Assembly (NCBI GenBank): GCA_900102065.1 | Contig: FMVK01000002.1 | Span: 186,001-250,000, forward strand | Source of the DNA: Lachnospiraceae bacterium XPB1003 | GTDB lineage: Bacteria > Bacillota > Clostridia > Lachnospirales > Lachnospiraceae | Direction of reading: 5' to 3' | Length of the DNA: 64,000 nt | Shown here: positions 1-8,503 of the stretch, one piece after another | Numbering within the stretch: position 1 is the stretch's first letter | Layout: every line of letters begins with the position of its first letter | Program-made: the position numbers and the translations under genes | Notes under the pieces: model-generated | Database searches by the model: none | What the model was told of the DNA's origin: nothing | The model's input: the letters and a program-made list of their open reading frames with translations, nothing else

Positions 1-576
1 CTCCTTACGGGCTCCAACGCATCCGGCAAATCTACATTTTTAAAGACGGTTGCAATTAATATGATCATGGCACAGACTTTCAATATAGCCTGTGCAGACT
101 CGTTTCATACAGGTATCCACAAGATATTTACGTCAATGGCGCTTAAAGATGACCTGGCTGCAAAAGAAAGTTATTTTATGGCGGAGATCAGGGCCATGAA
201 GCGTATAATAAGTAACAGCGATAATGATATTAAGATCGCATGTTTTGTGGATGAAGTACTGCGAGGGACCAATACCATTGAGAGGATCGCCGCCTCTTCC
301 GTTATCCTTGAATATATGGCTTCAAACGGGATCTTCTGTATTGCGGCGACCCATGATATTGAGCTGGCGTCACTCTTAAAGGATTCCTATGAGAATTATC
401 ATTTTGAAGAGAGCGTAGAAGGCGATGAAGTAAAGTTCAATTACATCCTGAACAAAGGTAAAGCAGTATCCCGCAATGCTATAAGGCTGCTTAAGGTCAT
501 GGGATACGAAGATGGTATCGTTGAAAAGGCCACCAGGCGGGCGGAGGGCTTTGATAAAAGCGGCATCTGGACCTGA
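1..576 (+). CDS. MutS-like ATPase, C-terminal part (5' end outside window)
   Basis: The gene enters from the left edge in frame 1 and stops at 574-576, so only about 191 residues are visible. They begin at a Walker A loop (GSNASGKST) and carry the Walker B/ABC segment DEVLRGTNTIERIAAS, typical of MutS domain V. The DEVxRGTN form is the one I associate with the MutS-related ATPases of Clostridia (about 600 residues, often with N-terminal membrane segments) rather than MutS1 or MutS2. The protein should bind ATP and perhaps DNA; its cellular role is not established. No Smr or helix-turn-helix tail follows the ATPase. The stop lies 30 bases before rnhA, so the two may be cotranscribed. Confidence 0.8.
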   Translation, partial: LLTGSNASGKSTFLKTVAINMIMAQTFNIACADSFHTGIHKIFTSMALKDDLAAKESYFMAEIRAMKRIISNSDNDIKIACFVDEVLRGTNTIERIAASSVILEYMASNGIFCIAATHDIELASLLKDSYENYHFEESVEGDEVKFNYILNKGKAVSRNAIRLLKVMGYEDGIVEKATRRAEGFDKSGIWT

Positions 577-606
577 AGATGACAAGAAAACCGGAGTGAG
601 AGAAAA

Positions 607-1086
607 ATGAGTAAAGTGATAATCTATACTGATGGTGCGGCCAGAGGAAATCCCGACGGACCGGGAGGATACGGAGCAGTCCTTCAATATACTGATTCCA
701 AAGGCGAACTTCACGAGATGGAACTCAGTGCCGGATACAAGAAAACTACCAATAACAGGATGGAGCTTATGGCGGCTATCGTAGCTCTTGAGAAATTAAA
801 CAAGCCCTGTGAGGTGGAACTGCACTCGGATTCCAAATATGTAATTGATGCGTTTAATCAGCATTGGATCCAGGGGTGGATCAAAAAAGGATGGAAAAAG
901 AGCGACGGGAAGGCTGTTAAAAATATAGATCTGTGGAAAAGACTTCTCAACGCTGCAAAAGAACATCAGATCACATGGGTGTGGGTAAAGGGGCATGCCG
1001 GACATGATCTGAATGAACGATGTGATATACTTGCAACCACCGCGGCTGACCACAATGCTGTTCTTGACGATATACAGACTGAATGA
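607..1086 (+). CDS. rnhA: Ribonuclease HI
   Basis: Cytoplasmic endonuclease that cleaves RNA in RNA:DNA hybrids, removing R-loops and primers. The 159-residue protein shows the full RNase HI pattern: [17 protein letters not shown] at the N-terminus with D9, NNRMEL with E53, SDSKYV with D75, [10 protein letters not shown] with H130, and the last metal ligand D140. The basic protrusion between about residues 86 and 101 ([12 protein letters not shown]) that helps hold the hybrid is present, as in the E. coli enzyme. Length is normal for a single-domain RNase HI. The ATG follows a purine-rich GTGAGAGAAAA stretch rather than a perfect Shine-Dalgarno sequence. Confidence 0.95.
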   Translation: MSKVIIYTDGAARGNPDGPGGYGAVLQYTDSKGELHEMELSAGYKKTTNNRMELMAAIVALEKLNKPCEVELHSDSKYVIDAFNQHWIQGWIKKGWKKSDGKAVKNIDLWKRLLNAAKEHQITWVWVKGHAGHDLNERCDILATTAADHNAVLDDIQTE

Positions 1087-1124
1087 TAAACTTAATTTCG
1101 TAATTCTCTTTATGGAGGGATGAT

Positions 1125-1316
1125 ATGAATAATTTAACAACATTTTTTATGTCTGAGAACGGATTTTTTTCCTATCTTGTTACATATATTGTTTTTATAG
1201 CATCCATTATTGTAGCTTTCAGTATAGGATTTGCCCTCAGAAAGAACAAAAACAAGAAGATTGAGGCTGCAGCGGCTTCAGAAGCAGGGACAGAGACCGA
1301 CGAAGCTAAGGATTGA
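1125..1316 (+). CDS. Small single-pass membrane protein of unknown function
   Basis: A 63-residue protein with a short N-terminus, one hydrophobic helix at about residues 16-38, a Lys/Arg-rich stop-transfer stretch (RKNKNKK) and an acidic Ala/Glu/Thr tail. The ATG is preceded by TGGAGGG at good spacing, which argues that it is translated. The charge pattern suggests N-out/C-in topology. I do not recognise a functional family. It sits alone between rnhA and a rho-independent terminator, so it is probably the last gene of the rnhA transcript. Confidence 0.6.
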   Translation: MNNLTTFFMSENGFFSYLVTYIVFIASIIVAFSIGFALRKNKNKKIEAAAASEAGTETDEAKD

Positions 1317-1336
1317 CGAACTTATAAGCATAGCGG

Positions 1337-1373
1337 AAGACATCGGAAGCATTATTACCGGTGTCTTTTTTAT
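1337..1373 (+). terminator. Rho-independent terminator after the small membrane protein
   Basis: AGACATCGG (1338-1346) pairs with CCGGTGTCT (1358-1366), followed by a run of T. It would end the rnhA/small-protein transcript before dut. Confidence 0.75.
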
Positions 1374-1458
1374 TCAGCCGGATATGGCTGATCTGTTTTA
1401 TAAATTAAGAACCGGCAGAATCAGATAAAGGGTGTTCTGCCCGGGCAAGGAGGATAAT

Positions 1459-1890
1459 ATGAATATCAGGATCAAATATTTCACCGATAAGATAGAGAAA
1501 TTAAGATATATCGACGGAAAGTCGGATTGGATCGACCTTAGGGCTGCTGAAGATGTATCTCTCAAAAAAGGGGAATGGAAGCTCATCCCCCTTGGAGTTG
1601 CAATGCAGCTTCCTGAAGGATATGAAGCGCATATAGTTCCCAGAAGTTCTACATATAAAAATTTCGGTATCATACAGACCAATCATTGCGGTGTGGTTGA
1701 TGCCTCATATTGCGGTGATAACGATCAGTGGTTTATGCCCGTTCTTGCCGTGAGAGATACCGAGATACATATCAATGACCGCATCTGTCAGTTCCGTATC
1801 ATGGAGAACCAGCCTAAGATCGAATTTGAGGAAGCAGATCATCTCGAAGGCAAGGACCGCGGTGGTTTTGGCTCCACCGGTAAGAATTAG
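1459..1890 (+). CDS. dut: dUTP diphosphatase (dUTPase)
   Basis: Hydrolyses dUTP to dUMP and pyrophosphate, keeping uracil out of DNA and feeding dTMP synthesis; works as a trimer in the cytoplasm. All five trimeric dUTPase motifs can be followed: DWIDLRA (I), PRSS (II), [10 protein letters not shown] (III, with the catalytic Asp), DRICQF (IV) and DRGGFGSTG (V, the flexible C-terminal arm). Motif III reads ASYCGD where DSDYRG-like forms are commoner, a mild divergence. The start is placed at 1459 because AAGGAGG at 1447-1453 has ideal spacing; the frame is open for nine more codons upstream but those lack a ribosome binding site. Confidence 0.93.
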   Translation: MNIRIKYFTDKIEKLRYIDGKSDWIDLRAAEDVSLKKGEWKLIPLGVAMQLPEGYEAHIVPRSSTYKNFGIIQTNHCGVVDASYCGDNDQWFMPVLAVRDTEIHINDRICQFRIMENQPKIEFEEADHLEGKDRGGFGSTGKN

Positions 1891-1897
1891 GCTCGCC

Positions 1898-1926
1898 TTG
1901 TAAAATCAACTGTAAAAACATATAAT
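1898..1926 (+). promoter_or_regulatory. Sigma-A-type promoter for the GSY-rich protein/glycosyltransferase operon
   Basis: TTGTAA (1898-1903), a 17-base spacer, then a perfect TATAAT (1921-1926). Transcription would start near 1933, giving a leader of about 60 bases before the ATG at 1994. Confidence 0.7.
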
Positions 1927-1946
1927 AAGCATAACTATGGCTAAAT

Positions 1947-1978
1947 GGGTTTAGTCTGCACTAACCCCTAATTTTTGT
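1947..1978 (+). promoter_or_regulatory. Leader hairpin with T run, possible attenuator
   Basis: GGGTTTAG (1947-1954) can pair with CTAACCC (1961-1967) with one bulged T and a six-base loop, followed by CTAATTTTTG. It lies just downstream of the inferred transcription start and upstream of the 1994 gene. A weak terminator or attenuator is possible; no regulator is evident. Confidence 0.35.
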
Positions 1979-1993
1979 GCCGGAAAGAGCTTT

Positions 1994-3094
1994 ATGGCGA
2001 AAAAGTACGGCTGGCTGAACAGAAGGAAAAATGAGTCTGCAGACAGCTATGACAGCAGAATAAATCATCTTGCCGCATTCCATGCAGGTTATGCGTTTTT
2101 TTCGTATGAAAATTACGATCCTCAGTATGCGGCTTTTTCCGTATATCTCTTATGGAACGGTGAATTTAATTCAAAGCTGGAGCCGGCTCTTCCCGATGGC
2201 GGTTTCATGATCCATTGCAGTCCGGAAGTGGCTGAAAGATTTACATCATACGAGATGGGACTTCCCGTATATGTGAAAATCTTTTCTTCGGCCGGCAAGC
2301 TCTCGGCTGAGAATATGTCTGTTGCCGATCATTTTGATTATTACGATCTTTACTTCAACGGATGTGAAGTAAAAAAGCCGGACATGCTTTATTTTGCAAG
2401 GCGAAGGGATGCCGATGATGAAGCTTTTGATGATCCGGCACTCGAGGAATCTGATAAGACAGTGGCCGCTGATGTTTGTCATGGGAGTTATAAAGCTTTT
2501 GGCGGCTCATACAGCAATTCCTATGGCGGATCTTACAGTGTTTCATCCAAGTCTTCTTTAAGGAGCAGCTATATGTCTGCCTACGGAAGCTACAGCCTTA
2601 TCAGTTTTTCCGGCTCCGGGGCAGTTTCCGGGAACAGAGCTTTCTTTCAGCTTGGAAGCTATCTGAGAGGAAGCTACTTATGGAATTTTAATAACAATAA
2701 CAATAATAACAACAATAATGCCGGCTCCGGCGGCTTTATGGGTTCTTTTGTCTTGAGATCTCTGTGGGCAGGATTTCTTGCGGGAAGCGGAATTGCCGGA
2801 AGCGGGATATTCGGCAAGGGTATTCTTTCCGGAAGCCACAGAAGCTCGTCAGGAAGTTACAGGTCATTCGGAATGGGTTTCTTTGGAGGAAGCTTTACGG
2901 ATCCGCATGTTTACAGACCTGATCTGTCAATACCTGCCGATAACGGCGGCGCAGATGGCGAGAGCCCCAATAAAGCGATGATAAATGGAGTAAGACCTGC
3001 AGAGAGCAGTCTTGATTTTATCCCGAGAACCGGAAGGTTCATGCCTTCCTACAGGATGATAGCCGAGATGGGATACGGGCTGGATCTGATATGA
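1994..3094 (+). CDS. Low-complexity Gly/Ser/Tyr/Asn-rich protein, unknown function
   Basis: A 366-residue protein in three parts. Residues 1-160 look globular and aromatic-rich, ending in an acidic stretch. Residues 163-301 are low complexity: seven GSY and two GSF tripeptides, other Ser/Gly runs, and ten consecutive Asn at 233-242. Residues 302-366 form a more ordinary tail (DPHVYRPDLSIPADN onward). There is no signal peptide or clear membrane segment, so it is probably cytoplasmic unless exported by an unusual route. Its TGA overlaps the ATG of the next gene, a glycosyltransferase-like protein, so translation is probably coupled; the GSY segment is a plausible substrate. I do not recognise a family. 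A ribosomally made precursor peptide, a phase-separating protein or a surface glycoprotein are all open. The ribosome binding site is weak (GAAAGAG). Confidence 0.75.
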   Translation: MAKKYGWLNRRKNESADSYDSRINHLAAFHAGYAFFSYENYDPQYAAFSVYLLWNGEFNSKLEPALPDGGFMIHCSPEVAERFTSYEMGLPVYVKIFSSAGKLSAENMSVADHFDYYDLYFNGCEVKKPDMLYFARRRDADDEAFDDPALEESDKTVAADVCHGSYKAFGGSYSNSYGGSYSVSSKSSLRSSYMSAYGSYSLISFSGSGAVSGNRAFFQLGSYLRGSYLWNFNNNNNNNNNNAGSGGFMGSFVLRSLWAGFLAGSGIAGSGIFGKGILSGSHRSSSGSYRSFGMGFFGGSFTDPHVYRPDLSIPADNGGADGESPNKAMINGVRPAESSLDFIPRTGRFMPSYRMIAEMGYGLDLI

Positions 3095-3945
3095 AAGGTT
3101 TTTATTCTCTGTGGACAGCGCCATATTTTAAAGGCAATCCGGGTGGCGAATACGTTCTTCGTGATCATGAATTATTGATGTTGCTTCTTTCTGTGGCGGC
3201 ATATCAGAAATATAACGGACCCGTTACCATGTATGCCGACGGGCCTGCAATGAAATATATAGAAGATGCGGGCATAGGCGATATATTCAAAAACGGTCTC
3301 GAAGACCTTAAGGTTTCCGCATATATTGATCCGAAAGTCTTTTGGGCGGCCGGAAAGCTTGAAGCGTTAAAAAAAGAAAAAGGTCCATGCGTAATGATAG
3401 ACACGGATCTTATCATCTGGAAGAATCTTGATGATATTTTTACAGATCCCATGACGGATATTGCCGTGATACACAGGGAAGAGCTTAATCCGAAGATCTA
3501 TCCGGATCCCTGTTCATTTGATATGAAGAAAGGTTACAGCTTTCCGTCATCATGGGATTTTAGTATAGAACCGGCCAATACTGCGCTTTTATATATAATG
3601 GATGATGGATTCAAGGTGCGTTACGCCGATGCGGCGCTTGAATTCATGAAGATGAGTAAGAAGACGGATGATACGCTCTGCCATATGGTTTTTGCTGAGC
3701 AGCGTATACTTCCCATGTGTGCCGCGTCTGAAGGAAAAAATATTTTCGCTTTTTGTAATCGAATAGAGGAACTCAGGGAACAGAAGCTTTTTACGCATAT
3801 GTGGGGGCACAAGAATGTGCTCAAGTTCAACGGCGAAGAGAGGCGCGCTTATTGTCTGAAGATGATGATGCGGTTGAAGAATGAGTTCCCTGAAATGTAT
3901 GAAGTTGCGGAAAAGATCAGTATTCTTAAGCTTTACAGAAAGTAA
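3091..3945 (+). CDS. Glycosyltransferase-like protein (resembles DUF6734)
   Basis: A 284-residue soluble protein resembling GT-A-fold glycosyltransferases of the GT8/capsule type. After an N-terminal region (FYSLWTAPYF, then GGEYVLRDHELLMLLLSVA) it has a DxD-type metal/nucleotide-sugar motif in VMIDTDLIIWKNLDDIF at about residues 110-126, and a late THMWGHKN segment that could complete the active site. There is no signal peptide or membrane anchor. I associate the pattern with the uncharacterised family DUF6734, without a search to confirm it. The start codon overlaps the stop of the GSY-rich protein (ATGA), indicating coupled expression and probably a shared pathway. Transfer of sugar to Ser or Tyr of the partner is an inference. 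Confidence 0.7.
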   Translation: MKGFYSLWTAPYFKGNPGGEYVLRDHELLMLLLSVAAYQKYNGPVTMYADGPAMKYIEDAGIGDIFKNGLEDLKVSAYIDPKVFWAAGKLEALKKEKGPCVMIDTDLIIWKNLDDIFTDPMTDIAVIHREELNPKIYPDPCSFDMKKGYSFPSSWDFSIEPANTALLYIMDDGFKVRYADAALEFMKMSKKTDDTLCHMVFAEQRILPMCAASEGKNIFAFCNRIEELREQKLFTHMWGHKNVLKFNGEERRAYCLKMMMRLKNEFPEMYEVAEKISILKLYRK

Positions 3946-4012
3946 TGTGATCTAAGATGATGATCCGGAAATAAATGATTTTTAGGAAATAAGAATTAAG
4001 GAGATATAAAAC

Positions 4013-5467
4013 ATGAAGATCAGAACAAGATTTGCACCCAGTCCTACTGGAAGAATGCATGTGGGTAATCTGCGTACGGCGCTGTATTCCTATCTCATCG
4101 CCAAACATGAAGGCGGAGATTTCATTCTTCGTATCGAGGATACGGATCAGGTAAGAGAGATGGAAGGCGCTGTTGATATCATCAACAGGACACTTGAGAA
4201 GACAGGCCTTAAGCATGATGAGGGCCCTGATAAGGATGGCGGCGTAGGTCCCTACGTTCAGAGTGAGAGACAGGCATCAGGCCTTTATATGGAATATGCC
4301 AAGAAGCTTATCGAAAAAGGAGAAGCTTATTACTGCTTCTGTGACAAGGAAAGACTTGAGACTTTAAAGACTTCAATGGGTGAGGACGGAAAAGAGATCA
4401 CTATCTATGATAAGCACTGTCTGTCGCTTAGCAAGGAAGAGGTTCAGGCGAACCTTGATGCAGGAAAGCCTTTTGTTATCAGACAGAACAATCCTCGCGA
4501 AGGACAGACTTCTTTCCATGATGAGATCTATGGAGATATCTCGGTTGATAATTCCGAGCTTGATGACATGATCCTTATCAAATCAGATGGATTCCCTACA
4601 TACAATTTTGCCAATGTTGTGGACGATCATTTGATGGGTATCACTCATGTTGTAAGAGGTAATGAATATCTCAGTTCTTCACCGAAATATAACAGACTCT
4701 ATGCAGCTTTCGGTTGGGAGCCTCCTATCTATGTACACTGTCCTCTTATCACTGATGAGGATCATAAGAAGCTTTCAAAGAGAAGCGGACATTCTTCATT
4801 TGAAGATCTGCTTGAACAGGGATTTCTTGCTGAAACTATCGTGAACTTCGTGGCGCTCCTCGGATGGTCACCTGAAGGAGACAGAGAGATATTCTCACTT
4901 GAAGATCTTATTAAGGAATTTGATTACAGACGTATCACCAAGTCTCCATCGGTATTCGATTATACGAAGCTTAAGTGGATGAACGGCGAATATATCAAGG
5001 CTATGGATGATGACGTATTTAAGAAAATGGCTGAGCCGTATCTTAATGAGTACTTAAAACCCGGTCTTGATAAGGACAAGATCGGCACCATGGTAAAGAC
5101 CAGGATCGAAATATTCCCGGATATCAAGGACATGGTTGATTTCTTTAATGAGCTTCCCGAGTATGATCCTGAGATGTACTGCCATAAGAAGATGAAGACC
5201 ACAAAGGAGAGTTCTCTTGAAGTATTAAAGGAACTTCTGCCTATACTTGAAACTCAGGATGATTACAGCAATGATGCTCTTTATCAGACTCTTCAGGACT
5301 ATGCTAAGGAACATGAATACAAGAACGGATATGTGCTCTGGCCGGTTCGTACTGCTGTATCAGGCAAGCAGATGACTCCTGCGGGGGCAACTGAGATCAT
5401 GGAGATCATCGGAAAAGAGGAGAGTATTGCCAGGATAAAGAAGGGAATAGAGCTTCTTGCCAACTAA
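4013..5467 (+). CDS. gltX: Glutamyl-tRNA synthetase
   Basis: Class I aminoacyl-tRNA synthetase that charges tRNA-Glu (in many Clostridia also tRNA-Gln, followed by amidation). The 484-residue protein carries the class signature [11 protein letters not shown] (HVGN at 16-19) and the KMSKS-loop variant KLSKR at 253-257. C108, C110 and the H135/C136 pair sit where other GluRS enzymes have a zinc knuckle. Length is normal. The ATG follows AAGGAGATATAAAAC, a strong ribosome binding site. It appears to be expressed separately from the preceding glycosyltransferase (67-base gap). Confidence 0.96.
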   Translation: MKIRTRFAPSPTGRMHVGNLRTALYSYLIAKHEGGDFILRIEDTDQVREMEGAVDIINRTLEKTGLKHDEGPDKDGGVGPYVQSERQASGLYMEYAKKLIEKGEAYYCFCDKERLETLKTSMGEDGKEITIYDKHCLSLSKEEVQANLDAGKPFVIRQNNPREGQTSFHDEIYGDISVDNSELDDMILIKSDGFPTYNFANVVDDHLMGITHVVRGNEYLSSSPKYNRLYAAFGWEPPIYVHCPLITDEDHKKLSKRSGHSSFEDLLEQGFLAETIVNFVALLGWSPEGDREIFSLEDLIKEFDYRRITKSPSVFDYTKLKWMNGEYIKAMDDDVFKKMAEPYLNEYLKPGLDKDKIGTMVKTRIEIFPDIKDMVDFFNELPEYDPEMYCHKKMKTTKESSLEVLKELLPILETQDDYSNDALYQTLQDYAKEHEYKNGYVLWPVRTAVSGKQMTPAGATEIMEIIGKEESIARIKKGIELLAN

Positions 5468-5490
5468 AGTTTGCAAAAGTTGATATTTTA

Positions 5491-5545
5491 ATATGCAGAC
5501 TAATGTCTGCATATATAGTAAACTTAGTGGTGTTAAAGTCACTAA
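5491..5545 (+). promoter_or_regulatory. Two dyads in the leader of the acidic lipoprotein gene
   Basis: ATATGCAGAC (5491-5500) and GTCTGCATAT (5505-5514) form a perfect 10-base inverted repeat with a four-base loop. Further on, TTAGTG (5524-5529) and CACTAA (5540-5545) form a second dyad. Neither has a T tract, so they are better candidates for operators or an mRNA leader structure than terminators. Confidence 0.4.
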
Positions 5546-5570
5546 ATATATTTATTTTAGGAGGAAAAGG

Positions 5571-6644
5571 ATGAAAAAGACAGGAAGGATCATTGCGGTA
5601 CTTGCAACCGCAACACTTATTGCAGGTTCATTGAGCGGATGCGGGATTTCCTCGATGTTTGCAAAGAAAGATGTAGTTGAAGCTGCTACTAATTTTGCTG
5701 ATGCTGTTACAAAGGCCGACGCTTCCAAGATCATGAAGTGTGCAGTTGATGATGATGATGTAGAGGAAGCTCTCGAAGAAGTACTTTCTGACGACAACTA
5801 CAGCAGTGATGATGCAGCTGATTTTGCGGATGCTGTATTAAAGACACTTGAATACGAGATCGATGAATCTTCTTTTGAAGCTGACGGTGATGAAGCCAGC
5901 ATCAAGATCACATTTAAGCTTGCTGATTACGAGTCACTTGAAGATGAGGATTTCGATGATATCGATGATCTTATCGATGCTGTTGAGGACTGTGATACAC
6001 AGGAAGTTGAGTTCACAGCAAAATTCACCAAGGAAGATAAGGAATGGCTCGTATCCAATGCTGATGATAAGAAGATCATCAAGATGTATGATATCAGCGG
6101 ATTTTCACTTCCCATTTGTTCTGTCGGTGGATCATATACCTCAGAGGTTGATCTTACAGATGCTATAGTAAGTGATCTCGCAGGCAACATGAGCGGTGTA
6201 ACTTTAGACGGAAGCATTGTTATGAAATGTAATCTTACGTTAGAGGATGATGGTACATTTTATATTGAATTTGATTCTGATGATTTTAAAGCTCAGATGA
6301 AGACATTTCTTGAGGACAATGTCGACAATATCATCATGGGTCTTCTCGGAGTTTCTTCAGTCGAGGATGCAGAGAGCATGGCTGCTTTATCCGGTTATTC
6401 TTATTCCGACCTTAAAGACATGCTTTTAGATGAGATCGATGATGAAATCGATGGTGAAATGGACAGTGCCGGCTTTGATGATATGAACTACAGCGGAACT
6501 TATACAGTTGACGGTAATACCATCTGTTTTGAGGATTCCGATGATGCAGTTGCAACTATAAGCGGTGATACCATCACACTGGATGTAAGCGATATAGATG
6601 GCCTGAATGAATATACAGATGCGCTTGTGTTTGTTAAGAATTGA
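5571..6644 (+). CDS. Acidic lipoprotein of unknown function
   Basis: Starting at 5571, where GGAGGAAAAGG precedes the ATG, the protein has 357 residues and a classic lipoprotein signal: basic MKKTGR, a hydrophobic core, and the lipobox LSGC with lipidation at C24. The mature part is strikingly acidic, with many Asp/Glu runs (DDDDVEEALEEV, DDEIDGEMD). It resembles the broad group of Clostridia lipoproteins with a DUF4878/DUF5105-like cone domain followed by a beta-rich lipocalin-like C-terminal section; I cannot assign a specific family. The frame is open for 26 more codons upstream, but these run across the leader dyads and have no ribosome binding site. Expected location is the outer face of the membrane. 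Confidence 0.8.
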   Translation: MKKTGRIIAVLATATLIAGSLSGCGISSMFAKKDVVEAATNFADAVTKADASKIMKCAVDDDDVEEALEEVLSDDNYSSDDAADFADAVLKTLEYEIDESSFEADGDEASIKITFKLADYESLEDEDFDDIDDLIDAVEDCDTQEVEFTAKFTKEDKEWLVSNADDKKIIKMYDISGFSLPICSVGGSYTSEVDLTDAIVSDLAGNMSGVTLDGSIVMKCNLTLEDDGTFYIEFDSDDFKAQMKTFLEDNVDNIIMGLLGVSSVEDAESMAALSGYSYSDLKDMLLDEIDDEIDGEMDSAGFDDMNYSGTYTVDGNTICFEDSDDAVATISGDTITLDVSDIDGLNEYTDALVFVKN

Positions 6645-6664
6645 TCTGATCGAGAAGGCGAAAG

Positions 6665-7222
6665 ATGATAACCTGTACAACATTGTGTTATCTTGAAAAA
6701 AACGATTCATACCTTATGCTGCATCGGATAAAAAAGAATGCAGATGTAAATAAGGATAAGTGGATCGGCGTCGGTGGGCACTGTGAGGAAGGTGAAAGTC
6801 CTGAAGATTGTGTCAGACGAGAGACTTTTGAAGAAACAGGTATCAGACTTAAATCGGAGCGCTTCCGCGGTGTTGTTACTTTTGTCTGCGGAAGCGACAT
6901 AACCGACTATATGATGCTTTTTACATCGGATGACTTTGTGCCTTATGATGAAGGCGATCCCGATGCGCTCATGGAATGCAATGAAGGTGTTCTCGAGTGG
7001 GTTCCCAAGAACAGGTTGTCGGATCTGAATCTTTGGCCCGGGGATATGATCTTTTTTAAACTGCTTGATGAGGATAAGGGATTCTTTTCTTTAAAGCTTG
7101 TTTATGATAAAGAAAATAATTTTTCCGGGGCTGTATTAAACGGCCGTGAGCTGGATCTCGAAAAGGTCTTTGATGCAGAAGGTAATGTTGTTTACGGTCC
7201 TTTGGAAGGAGCTTATAAGTGA
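6665..7222 (+). CDS. Nudix hydrolase (MutT-like)
   Basis: A 185-residue Nudix protein. The Nudix box runs from about G38 to I60 and fits GX5EX7[21 protein letters not shown] followed by [10 protein letters not shown], with the metal-binding glutamates in REXXEE. The N-terminus ([20 protein letters not shown]) and KWIGVGGH look like the 8-oxo-dGTP diphosphatase subgroup, so nucleotide-pool sanitation is likely but the substrate is not fixed by sequence. The ATG follows GAAGGCGAAAG, with only 20 bases after the lipoprotein gene, and its stop overlaps the GTG of the xylanase gene, so the three may be one transcript. Confidence 0.88.
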   Translation: MITCTTLCYLEKNDSYLMLHRIKKNADVNKDKWIGVGGHCEEGESPEDCVRRETFEETGIRLKSERFRGVVTFVCGSDITDYMMLFTSDDFVPYDEGDPDALMECNEGVLEWVPKNRLSDLNLWPGDMIFFKLLDEDKGFFSLKLVYDKENNFSGAVLNGRELDLEKVFDAEGNVVYGPLEGAYK

Positions 7223-8124
7223 AAAATCGATTGCTTAACAGGATGGGACTTATTGCGGTTACTGCAGTTGCTATAGCGAATTTAACTGCTTGCGGCGTGG
7301 ACAGTCAGAGCGGAGCGGATACTTTGCCTGATCAGACAGGAACTTCGACGGAAGCTGCTACTGAAACGGTGAATGAATCTTCGACGGAGGATGCTACCGG
7401 ATCTTCGGCTCAGAAAGGTACAGAAGGCGTTACCGAAGGAACCGCGGAAACTCTTACCGAAGCTCCGACAGAGGCTGCAGAAGGTGAAGTTTTCACCGAG
7501 AATATCATCGGTTCATCTGATGGCTACGATTACGAACTCTGGAAAGACAACGGTACTACAAAATTCACCGTTATGGATGACGGCACTTTTAAATGCGAAT
7601 GGAGTGATATCAACAATGCTCTGTTTCGCAGAGGAAAGAAGTTCGACTGTACTCAGACATATAAGGAGATCGGAGACATATCCATCGATTACGGTGTGAA
7701 ATATCAGCCCTTCGGTAATTCTTATATGTGTGTCTACGGATGGACGAGAGAGCCGCTTGTTGAATATTATGTGGTTCAATCCTGGGGATCGTGGCGTCCA
7801 CCCGGAGCAACCACTTCACTTGGTACGGTTACGGTTGACGGCGGTACTTATGATATCTACAAGACCGAACGTGTTGAACAGCCTTCTATAGACGGAACAC
7901 AGACTTTTGATCAGTACTGGAGTGTAAGAAGAGAAAAGCCTGATGGCGGTGCTGTTGATCTGTCAGGAACTATCTCACTTACCAAGCATTTTGATGCGTG
8001 GGAAGAGTGCGGGCTGGAACTTGGTAAGATGTATGAGGTGGCTCTTACAATAGAGGGATATCAGTCCTCCGGATTTGCCGAAGTCTATAAGAATGACCTG
8101 AAGATCGAGCCTTACGCTGAGTAA
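7219..8124 (+). CDS. Lipid-anchored GH11 endo-1,4-beta-xylanase
   Basis: Hydrolyses internal beta-1,4 bonds of xylan at the cell surface. The GTG start overlaps the previous stop and is preceded by TTGGAAGGAG. Residues 1-25 form a lipoprotein signal (lipobox LTAC, C25); 30-92 are a Thr/Glu/Ser/Ala-rich linker; 95-301 form a GH11 jelly roll. The nucleophile lies in [16 protein letters not shown] (E182) and the acid/base in TIEGYQSSG (E279); both signatures are intact. GH11 enzymes are usually freely secreted or linked to carbohydrate-binding modules; here the enzyme is tethered by lipid and has no such module. The gene stands next to a Nudix hydrolase rather than other xylan genes. Confidence 0.92.
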   Translation: MKNRLLNRMGLIAVTAVAIANLTACGVDSQSGADTLPDQTGTSTEAATETVNESSTEDATGSSAQKGTEGVTEGTAETLTEAPTEAAEGEVFTENIIGSSDGYDYELWKDNGTTKFTVMDDGTFKCEWSDINNALFRRGKKFDCTQTYKEIGDISIDYGVKYQPFGNSYMCVYGWTREPLVEYYVVQSWGSWRPPGATTSLGTVTVDGGTYDIYKTERVEQPSIDGTQTFDQYWSVRREKPDGGAVDLSGTISLTKHFDAWEECGLELGKMYEVALTIEGYQSSGFAEVYKNDLKIEPYAE

Positions 8125-8170
8125 GGAATAGCATGATCCGATGTTGACATAGCGGATTGAGTGATGATTT

Positions 8171-8209
8171 AAAGAGGCTTAAGCGCATTGCGTGAGAGCC
8201 TCTTTTTTT
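8171..8209 (+). terminator. Rho-independent terminator after the xylanase gene
   Basis: AAAGAGGCT (8171-8179) pairs with AGCCTCTTT (8197-8205), followed by more T. It separates the xylanase transcript from the helicase gene. Confidence 0.85.
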
Positions 8210-8503
8210 GAGTTCTGTCGAGCTGCAGATGCTTTTTTCGACTTGCATTAAATATGCTATATTTGATTTTTATCAAGTCATAGGTTATTATGTGTTTCTA
8301 AAGTGTCGGATGTTCTTTTCCGACTTGGCTTTCGTGACAAGTGGGCTGATGATCTTAATAAAAAGCTCACAGTAACGGTTTCCGCCGTTATTTTTATTCC
8401 CGTTTTATTAATAAGCAATCCAGGATCAATCATTCTTTTTGCATGGGTTATCCTTTTGTTCTTTTGTTTCTGGGTTTATTGTTTATATTTTTGGAGGATA
8501 ATA
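8210..8503 (+). other. T-rich gene-free leader upstream of the helicase
   Basis: No RNA gene or perfect promoter is evident. It contains a short dyad GTCGGA (8304-8309)/TCCGAC (8317-8322) and an A/T-rich stretch. The frame of the helicase stays open back to 8303 and would encode hydrophobic residues, but this is what T-rich DNA gives in that frame and there is no ribosome binding site at 8303. Confidence 0.5.

Noticed and set aside
1947-1978. True terminator of dut
   Set aside because: The hairpin is weak with a bulge and lies downstream of the strong promoter at 1898-1926, so it is better read as part of the next gene's leader.
2778-2981. 67-residue ORF in another frame inside the GSY-rich gene
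   Set aside because: A shadow of the repetitive coding sequence with no start signal of its own.
5493-5570. Upstream extension of the acidic lipoprotein
   Set aside because: It would add 26 residues before a perfect lipoprotein signal and lacks a ribosome binding site.
8303-8503. Hydrophobic N-terminal extension of the UvrD-like helicase
   Set aside because: T-rich noncoding DNA gives hydrophobic codons in this frame; the strong ribosome binding site is at 8493-8497, before the ATG at 8504, and helicases of this family lack membrane segments.
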